From positions 1 through 37,995 of the forward strand of contig CAISEY010000268.1 of assembly GCA_903884435.1 (NCBI GenBank): a stretch of 37,995 nucleotides of DNA, written 5' to 3'. The notes beneath the pieces were generated by a model. It was not told the DNA's origin. It did not search any database and saw nothing but the letters and a program-made list of their open reading frames with translations. Shown here piece by piece: positions 33,109 through 37,995 of this stretch. A program made the position numbers and the translations under genes. How positions within the stretch are numbered: the stretch's first letter is position 1; each line of letters starts with the position of its first letter. The stretch comes from an uncultured Hyphomicrobiales bacterium (GTDB lineage Bacteria; Pseudomonadota; Alphaproteobacteria; Rhizobiales; Beijerinckiaceae).

Positions 33109-34542
33109 ATGAAACTTGGAGCCATCCTTCTCTCGGGATTGCTGGGATTGCCGCTCGCCAGCGGGACGGCGCTCGCGGGCGACGCCGGCGGGCCTTCGCT
33201 CGTCGACGCCGTGAAGCTGGCGAACGCCGACGCGTTGCAATCGCTTCTGAAGAACCGCGCGAGGAACGATGTCGCGGGCCCGGACGGCGTCGAGGCGCTG
33301 ATCCTCGCGGCCTCGCGCGAGGACGCGCGGATGGCCGGCCTGCTTCTGGACGCTGGCGCCAGCGCCAAAGGCGCCAATGAATTCGGGGCGACCGCCCTTT
33401 ACGCCGCCGCCGGCAACGCCGACCCGGCGATCGCCAGGCGGTTGCTGGCCGCCGGCGCCGACCCCAACGCGACCCTGATATCCGGAGAGACCCCGCTGAT
33501 GGCGGCTTCCGTGCGCGGCAATCTCGCCACCGCGCAAGCCCTGCTCGCGGGCGGCGCCGACCCCAACCGCCACGAGGCCAACGCCGGACAGACGGCGCTG
33601 ATGTGGGCGATTTCGGAACGTCACGCGGACGTCGCGGAGGCGCTCGTCAAGGGCGGCGCCGACGTTCACGCGCGCTCGAAAGCCGGCGCCACCGCGCTGA
33701 TCTTCGCCGCGCAACAACCCGACGCGAGCTATGTCCGGCTCCTGCTCGGCTCCGGCGCGAGACCCAACGACATCATGACGAAGTCCGGCATGACGCCCCT
33801 GATCGTCGCCAGCGCCATGGGCCACGCGGATGTCGCGATCGCCCTGCTCGAAAAGGGCGCCGACGCCAACGCGGTCGATTCAAACGGATTCACGCCGCTG
33901 CATCACGCGGCGCGCGACAAGCGGGCGTTGAAGATCGTCAGGGCCCTGCTCGGGCATGGAGCCAGGCCAGACACGCGCCTCGCGCAGGAAAAGCCGCGGA
34001 CCTTCACCACGACCTATATCGCCCTGCGCGGCGCGACGCCCCTCGCGCTCGCGGCGGAGATCAATAATCTCGACGCCGTGAAACTCCTTCTGGAGAATGG
34101 CGCGGACCCGCTGATCCCCACGGAGACAAAAACGACGCCGCTGATGCTGGCGGCGGGCGCCGGCACGGACGTCGTCAGGCCCCGCGGCGCGCGCGAGCGC
34201 GAGACCGCGATACAAACCGTGAAGCTCCTCGTCGAGCGTGGCGCCGACGTGAAAGGCGTCGGGCAATATGGCTGGACCCCGTTGCACGCGGCCGCCTATC
34301 AGGGCCTCGACGACGTCATCGAGTTTCTCGTCGCCAGGGGCGCGCAACTCGATCTCAAGGATGAATTCGGACAGACGCCGCTGAGCATCGCCAATTCCGT
34401 GCTCACTCGCGACATTGGAGCGGCGACGCTGCAAATCCCGCGCATCTACCGTCGCGCGACGGCCGAACTCCTGCTCCGGCTCGGCGCCACGCCGCTTGAA
34501 AAATCCGGCGTCGTGATCGTTTTCCAGCGCAATTCAGGCTAG
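33109..34542 (+). CDS. Secreted ankyrin-repeat protein
   Basis: A 477-residue protein with a Sec signal (MKLGAILLSGLLGLPLASGT, cleavage near residue 23) and then about ten ankyrin repeats (residues 29-450), for example GETPLMAASVRGNLATAQAL and NGFTPLHHAARDKRALKIVR. A non-repeat insertion lies near residues 285-305 and another, arginine-rich, near 355-370. Ankyrin repeats bind proteins; here the protein would act in the periplasm. GAGGA lies 7 bases before the ATG. It closes the four-gene cytochrome/DUF1592/DUF1552 unit, in which it may act as an assembly scaffold or inhibitor, which is inference. Confidence 0.85.
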   Translation: MKLGAILLSGLLGLPLASGTALAGDAGGPSLVDAVKLANADALQSLLKNRARNDVAGPDGVEALILAASREDARMAGLLLDAGASAKGANEFGATALYAAAGNADPAIARRLLAAGADPNATLISGETPLMAASVRGNLATAQALLAGGADPNRHEANAGQTALMWAISERHADVAEALVKGGADVHARSKAGATALIFAAQQPDASYVRLLLGSGARPNDIMTKSGMTPLIVASAMGHADVAIALLEKGADANAVDSNGFTPLHHAARDKRALKIVRALLGHGARPDTRLAQEKPRTFTTTYIALRGATPLALAAEINNLDAVKLLLENGADPLIPTETKTTPLMLAAGAGTDVVRPRGARERETAIQTVKLLVERGADVKGVGQYGWTPLHAAAYQGLDDVIEFLVARGAQLDLKDEFGQTPLSIANSVLTRDIGAATLQIPRIYRRATAELLLRLGATPLEKSGVVIVFQRNSG

Positions 34543-34577
34543 CCGATCGTACCCCGCCGGAACGGAATCGGACGCCG

Positions 34578-35960
34578 CTACGAAGACGCTCTTTCCGGCG
34601 TCCCGGCCGGAAATGTCAGCGTGACGCAAAGACCGGGATGGTTGTCGGACGCCTTGACGCGCGCGCCATGGAGCTTCGCGACCGCGGCGGCGAGGCTCAA
34701 ACCCAGTCCCGTGCCAGGCGTCGTCCGGCTTGATTCCAGCCGGTAGAAGCGACCGAAGATCTTCCCGAGTTCCGCCGGCGGAACGCCGGGACCGTCGTCC
34801 ACGACCCTGGCGACCACTCCGTCGCCGGAACGTTCGATCTCGATCAGAACGCTCGTGCCGGCGGGCGTATGGGTGAGCACGTTTTCAATCAAATTCGCGA
34901 AAACCTGAACGAGCAGGTCGCGATCGCCCGCGATGACGGCGCCTTCGATCAACGCGAGCCGAAGCACGTGACCGCTCTCCTCCGCGTCGAACTCGTAGGC
35001 TTCGGCGACCGATCGCAGGACTTCCCCCAGATCGACCGCCCTGAACGCCGACCGGCGCGCCCCGGCCTCGATCTGGGCAATCCTCAGCAGGCTGGTGAAC
35101 GTCGTCAGAAGTCCATCGGCCTCGACAATCGCGCCGTCGATGGCGCGCGAATAGTCCTCGCGGGACGATTGCCCCCTCCGGGCGAGCTCCAGCCCCTGCC
35201 GAAGACGACCCAGCGGGGTTCGCAGATCATGGGCGATGTCGTTCGTCACCTGTTCGAGATTGCTCATCAGGTCATGGATGCGATCCAGCATGTCGTTGAG
35301 CACTCGCGACAGATGGTCGAAATCGTCTCTCGCCCCCGTGAGCGGAATGCGATGGGCGAGATTGCCTTCCATGATTCTCGACGCTGAACTCGCGAGCACG
35401 TCGAGGCGGCGCGCGATCAGGCGATTGACGACGAAAGACGTGAGGCCAGCGAGAACAAGCCCGGCCCAGACAGCCAGCATCAATATCTCCAGCAACCTGT
35501 CCTCGGCTTCGGTGATCCACTGGATGTCCCGACCAATCGACAGGAGCAGGCCCGGCCCGCCCGCGGCGGTCAAAATCAGGACGCGTCCGCCCCCGAACGG
35601 CGTGTCGGACTCACCGATCGTGTCCTGCACGGACCAGCCAATCGCCGACGGTTTGATCCATTTGTCCCCGGCGACGTGAACTCCGTCCGTGGCGGCTATC
35701 GAGTAAACGTAGCGGCGCGACTGGTCGGGACTTGTCCTGCGATTGATTTCCGCGATCAGCCACAGCTCGTCTTTGGCGGAGGCGTTGCCGAGCACGGCGG
35801 CCATGTTGGCCTCGATACGGGCGCGAACCCGGGCTTCGAGCGCCGAAGCGACGACCGAATAGACAGCCGCGCCAAGCGCGACCATCGACATCAGAACGAG
35901 CAAGGTGGTCAGCGCGGCGCTGCGAAACCCCACGCCGCGCAGCCTGTCAGGAAAGCGCAC
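34578..35960 (-). CDS. Sensor histidine kinase of a two-component system
   Basis: The 460-residue kinase has membrane segments at about 14-38 and 157-178 enclosing a periplasmic sensor of about 118 residues. A HAMP domain (to about 235), a dimerisation helix with phospho-acceptor H244 (NDIAHDLRTPLGRLR), an N box (ANLIENVLTHTP), VDDGPGVP and GTGLGLSLAAA complete the ATPase core. It overlaps the response regulator by 14 bases and is cotranscribed. The periplasmic domain gives no ligand clue. It lacks the PAS region expected of PhoR, so it is probably not the phosphate sensor for the lipid genes. Confidence 0.9.
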   Translation of the reverse strand: MRFPDRLRGVGFRSAALTTLLVLMSMVALGAAVYSVVASALEARVRARIEANMAAVLGNASAKDELWLIAEINRRTSPDQSRRYVYSIAATDGVHVAGDKWIKPSAIGWSVQDTIGESDTPFGGGRVLILTAAGGPGLLLSIGRDIQWITEAEDRLLEILMLAVWAGLVLAGLTSFVVNRLIARRLDVLASSASRIMEGNLAHRIPLTGARDDFDHLSRVLNDMLDRIHDLMSNLEQVTNDIAHDLRTPLGRLRQGLELARRGQSSREDYSRAIDGAIVEADGLLTTFTSLLRIAQIEAGARRSAFRAVDLGEVLRSVAEAYEFDAEESGHVLRLALIEGAVIAGDRDLLVQVFANLIENVLTHTPAGTSVLIEIERSGDGVVARVVDDGPGVPPAELGKIFGRFYRLESSRTTPGTGLGLSLAAAVAKLHGARVKASDNHPGLCVTLTFPAGTPERASS

Positions 35961-36624
35961 GAAGACAATATCCCGAGCCGCGAACCGTCTCGATCAGATC
36001 CGCGCCAAAGCCCTTGTCGATTTTCGATCTCAGACGGCTGACATGGGTTTCGACGATGTTGGTCCGCGGATCGAAGTGAAAGCCCCAGACCCCCTCGAGA
36101 AGCATGCTCCTCGTCACCGTCTTGCCCGCGTGGCGCATCAGATATTCAAGCAACTGGAACTCCCGCTGCTGCAAGGCGATGTCCTGACCTCCACGATGGA
36201 CCTTGCGCGCGATCAAATCCATTTCCAGGTCGGCCACCCGCAAGACTGTCTCCCGGGATCGCATGGGCGGCCGTCGAGCCATGGCGTTGACGCGGGCGAG
36301 CAGTTCCGAAAACGCGAACGGCTTCACGAGATAATCGTCCGCGCCCGCTTCCAGCCCTTCGACGCGGTCGCCGACGCCCGTCATTGTCGTCAGAAACATC
36401 ACGGGCGTGGCAATTCCCGCGCCACGGACGGTTTTGACGAGCGCGAGGCCGTCCAATCCGGGAAGGCGTCGATCCACGATGATGATTTCGTAAGGCTCGC
36501 CAACCGCGCGCACCAGTCCATCGCGCCCCGTCACGGAGAGATCCACGACGTGGCCGGCCTCCTGAAGTCCCTTTTTCAGGAAGGCGCCCGTGTCGGGATC
36601 GTCTTCAACCACGAGAATTTTCAT
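35947..36624 (-). CDS. OmpR-family response regulator
   Basis: The 225-residue regulator has a receiver domain with MKILVVEDD, acceptor D51 (IIVDRRLPGLDGL), MFLTTM and YLVKPF, and a winged-helix effector domain from about 125 (IALQQREFQLLEYLMRHAGK, THVSRLRSKID, ETVRGSGYCL). I start at ATG 36624, where the family N terminus begins; a GTG at 36657 adds 11 residues with no support. It pairs with the overlapping kinase gene. A 5-base-arm inverted repeat (ACATT-N10-AATGT, 36820-36839) lies about 195 bases upstream and could be an operator, but this is weak. The target genes are not identified. Confidence 0.9.
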   Translation of the reverse strand: MKILVVEDDPDTGAFLKKGLQEAGHVVDLSVTGRDGLVRAVGEPYEIIIVDRRLPGLDGLALVKTVRGAGIATPVMFLTTMTGVGDRVEGLEAGADDYLVKPFAFSELLARVNAMARRPPMRSRETVLRVADLEMDLIARKVHRGGQDIALQQREFQLLEYLMRHAGKTVTRSMLLEGVWGFHFDPRTNIVETHVSRLRSKIDKGFGADLIETVRGSGYCLRALS

Positions 36625-36920
36625 GGCAATCACATTCCGTTCCGGCGCGCTTGCCACGTCCGATCTTCACGGACCGCGGACCCTTCGCCGGCTCGCCCGC
36701 CAGAGGCCGCCGCGCCCCGCGATGGCCGGAATTTCGCGGCCAGCGGAAAACCACTCCCGGCCTCCACGAGATAATCGAGGCCGCCTTTTTGGAGGCTAGC
36801 CCGCCACCGGTTGGCCCGCACATTAACGAAAGTCAATGTTCCGCGAGTTCAAATCGCCAAACTCAATCAAATGCCAAAAATTCGATCCCGACAACCTCTC
36901 TCCGGCCAGGTCTTCCGGAC

Positions 36921-37352
36921 CTAGGCGCGCGTCAATCGCACAACGACGTCGATCGCCTCGATCCGCGTGCCTTCCGGCGCGGGTATGTTCAGCACGGGAA
37001 TGAGTTCGTCGGGAATATCGAACAACTCTTCCCGATCGTCGCGATAGAAATGGAAGTGCGGCCCCATTTTCGTATCGTACCAGAGCCTCGCGCCATAGAC
37101 CGCGATTTCCCGCAACAGCCCATGCTCCGCGAACTGACGCAGCGCGTTGTAGACCGTCGCCAGCGAGGGCGGATAACGCAAGGACCGGGCCTCGTCGTAA
37201 AGCGTCTCCGCCGTGAGATGACGATCCGCGCCCTTGAACAAAAGCCGCGCCAGTTCAAGACGCTGACGCGTGGGCCGAAGACCGGCGGCGACCAATTTCT
37301 CGCGCGCCGTCTGCAACGCCTCGCGCGAAACTTCCAGCGTCTGGCTGCTCAT
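36921..37352 (-). CDS. irr: Irr, Fur-family iron/heme response regulator
   Basis: The 143-residue product is shorter than classical Fur and has Irr features: GLRPTRQRLELARLLFKGAD in the DNA-binding part, YPPSLATVYNALRQFAEHGL, and PHFHFYRDDREELFDIP with the HxH motif H99-H101. No cysteine is present, so neither the zinc-site cysteines of Fur nor a heme regulatory CP motif occurs; heme would have to act through the histidines. GGGGGA lies 7 bases before the ATG at 37352, preferred over an upstream in-frame start at 37394. Irr controls heme synthesis and iron storage in Hyphomicrobiales. An iron-control-element-like palindrome sits in its promoter, implying autoregulation. Confidence 0.88.
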   Translation of the reverse strand: MSSQTLEVSREALQTAREKLVAAGLRPTRQRLELARLLFKGADRHLTAETLYDEARSLRYPPSLATVYNALRQFAEHGLLREIAVYGARLWYDTKMGPHFHFYRDDREELFDIPDELIPVLNIPAPEGTRIEAIDVVVRLTRA

Positions 37353-37397
37353 GCCAATTCCCCCAAACACAAACCAGGCGGCGACACGCCGCAACTA

Positions 37398-37414
37398 TCT
37401 GGAATCATTCCAAA
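37398..37414 (-). promoter_or_regulatory. Iron control element (ICE)-like operator in the irr promoter
   Basis: On the minus strand the site reads TTTGGAATGATTCCAGA: 7-base half-sites TTTGGAA and TTCCAGA around 3 bases, close to the TTTAGAA-N3-TTCTAAA pattern bound by Irr. A TTGACT -35 box (37425-37430) lies 10 bases upstream, so binding would cover the core promoter. It is 45 bases before the irr ATG. Confidence 0.6.
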
Positions 37415-37558
37415 ACGTCCAAACAGTCAAAAAAGTTAGACCTCTACGATCCTGTTTGCAAGGCCGATCGGCGCCATTGCCAAACGCGACCCGGCGACGG
37501 CGCGCTAACCCGGGAAAGATCGGGATCGCGTCAACCGCCGCGTCGAGCGCCGGCCGGC

Positions 37559-37804
37559 TCAGCGGCAAGGTTGGGGTTTTCCGGATTCGTCGGCGTTCAA
37601 TCGCTGATCTATGATCGCGGCCACGCTCAGCCAGTGCAACCGCTCTCCGCCGGATGGAACAAACTCCCGCGGATAGGCGATCGACGCGCGCACCTGCGCC
37701 CTGAGAGCCGCGGCCCCGCCGCATTCGGCGATCAGACGGTTCGCGTCTTCCTCGATACGAGCCATTTCCAGCAGTTTGCGATCGCGTTTTCCGGTAAAAA
37801 GCAC
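37559..37804 (-). CDS. Small hypothetical protein
   Basis: An 81-residue product with no recognised family. It starts at GTG 37804 with AGGGG 5 bases upstream; an internal ATG (37765) gives a 68-residue version with no clear site. The chain is helical at the start (ARIEEDANRLIAECGG) and then has YPREFVPSGGERLHWLSVAA. No signal peptide or membrane segment is seen. The IS21-type end begins only about 52 bases upstream, so its native promoter may have been displaced. Confidence 0.5.
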   Translation of the reverse strand: MLFTGKRDRKLLEMARIEEDANRLIAECGGAAALRAQVRASIAYPREFVPSGGERLHWLSVAAIIDQRLNADESGKPQPCR

Positions 37805-37856
37805 CTTCGCCCCTGAATTGTTCTGGAAATGGTTCCTTGTCGCGCGACGCGCGTGG

Positions 37857-37995
37857 TGTGAATAGGCGTGGAATAAGGACCCCGTTTTGGGGGTGATCGG
37901 CGTCCAATCGGGACCCCCGGAACGCGGGCCCAGATAGGCTTCCTGATTTTCAGGGGGCCTGGATCGAGATGCTGGTCGTGGAGACGATTGCCAAA
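37857..37995 (+). mobile_element. Left end of an IS21-family insertion sequence (cut by the window)
   Basis: From TGTGAATAGGCGTGG (37857) the sequence has the repeated left-end architecture of IS21 elements: GTGGAATAAGGACCCC and, further in, GTCCAATCGGGACCCCC, as internal repeats near the terminus. An istA-like start follows at 37969. The element runs past the window, so its right end and target duplication cannot be seen. The exact first base is inferred from the TG terminus usual in the family. Confidence 0.75.
37969..37995 (+). CDS. istA: IS21-family transposase IstA, N-terminal fragment (partial)
   Basis: Only nine codons are inside the window, MLVVETIAK, the usual opening of IS21-family IstA transposases, preceded by the element's left-end repeats. 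The catalytic domain and the partner gene istB lie beyond the right edge. Confidence 0.7.

Noticed and set aside
34578..36624. Two-component pair considered as PhoR-PhoB for the phosphate genes
   Set aside because: The kinase has a periplasmic sensor of over 100 residues and no PAS domain, unlike PhoR, and it is far from the Pho-box genes.
36759..36790. Six-base-arm hairpin followed by five T on the plus strand, resembling a terminator
   Set aside because: No plus-strand gene ends upstream of it; both flanking genes are on the minus strand.
36908..36922. Five-base-arm hairpin at the irr stop codon
   Set aside because: Too short, and no T-run follows on the minus strand; not enough for a terminator call.

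Overview
The window looks like a chromosomal segment of a GC-rich alphaproteobacterium, probably Hyphomicrobiales. The support is an Irr-type Fur regulator with an iron-control-element-like operator, a betaine-lipid pair (BtaA/BtaB), Bug-type periplasmic receptors, and strong G/C preference at third codon positions. Genus cannot be fixed from the sequence alone. The left edge cuts a probable TonB-family gene. The right edge falls inside the left end of an IS21-family element.

Region 1 (about 0.3-1.1 kb) holds an RMD1/DUF155 protein. Region 2 (about 1.2-13.8 kb) is a catabolic block. An IclR regulator is divergent from a HyuA/HyuB hydantoinase-oxoprolinase pair, with a 25-bp perfect palindrome between them. 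Next come two proteins of the 4,5-dihydroxyphthalate decarboxylase-like family, three orphan Bug receptors, a COG3618-type amidohydrolase, and a LysR regulator with two DNA-binding domains. The likely theme is uptake and opening of a cyclic amide or aromatic acid; the substrate cannot be named.

Region 3 (about 13.9-25.2 kb) is best read as a phosphate-starvation and membrane-lipid-remodelling island. It has a Tat-exported phosphoesterase, btaB-btaA (betaine lipid DGTS), a divergent GT4 glycosyltransferase of the Agt/SqdX kind, alkaline phosphatase PhoA, a small Tat-exported CPFC protein, a PlcP-like metallophosphoesterase (phospholipase C type) and a three-gene MacAB/DevBCA-like exporter. Good Pho-box candidates precede btaA and phoA. 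The glycosyltransferase and plcP genes share an identical 15-base element at nearly the same distance from their starts. Together these genes could degrade phospholipid to diacylglycerol, convert that to phosphorus-free lipids, and scavenge phosphate.

Region 4 (about 25.2-28.8 kb) has a MurJ/MviN-family flippase, a tandem universal stress protein, a small winged-helix gene with foreign-looking codon use, and a 559-base stretch without a convincing gene. Region 5 (28.8-34.5 kb) is an apparent operon of a membrane cytochrome c, a di-heme DUF1587/1592/1588/1585 protein, a Tat-exported DUF1552 protein and a secreted ankyrin protein. This conserved-looking but functionally undefined periplasmic redox cluster is the best candidate for an undescribed system. 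Region 6 (34.6-38.0 kb) holds a two-component system, Irr with its operator, a small hypothetical gene and the IS21-family end.
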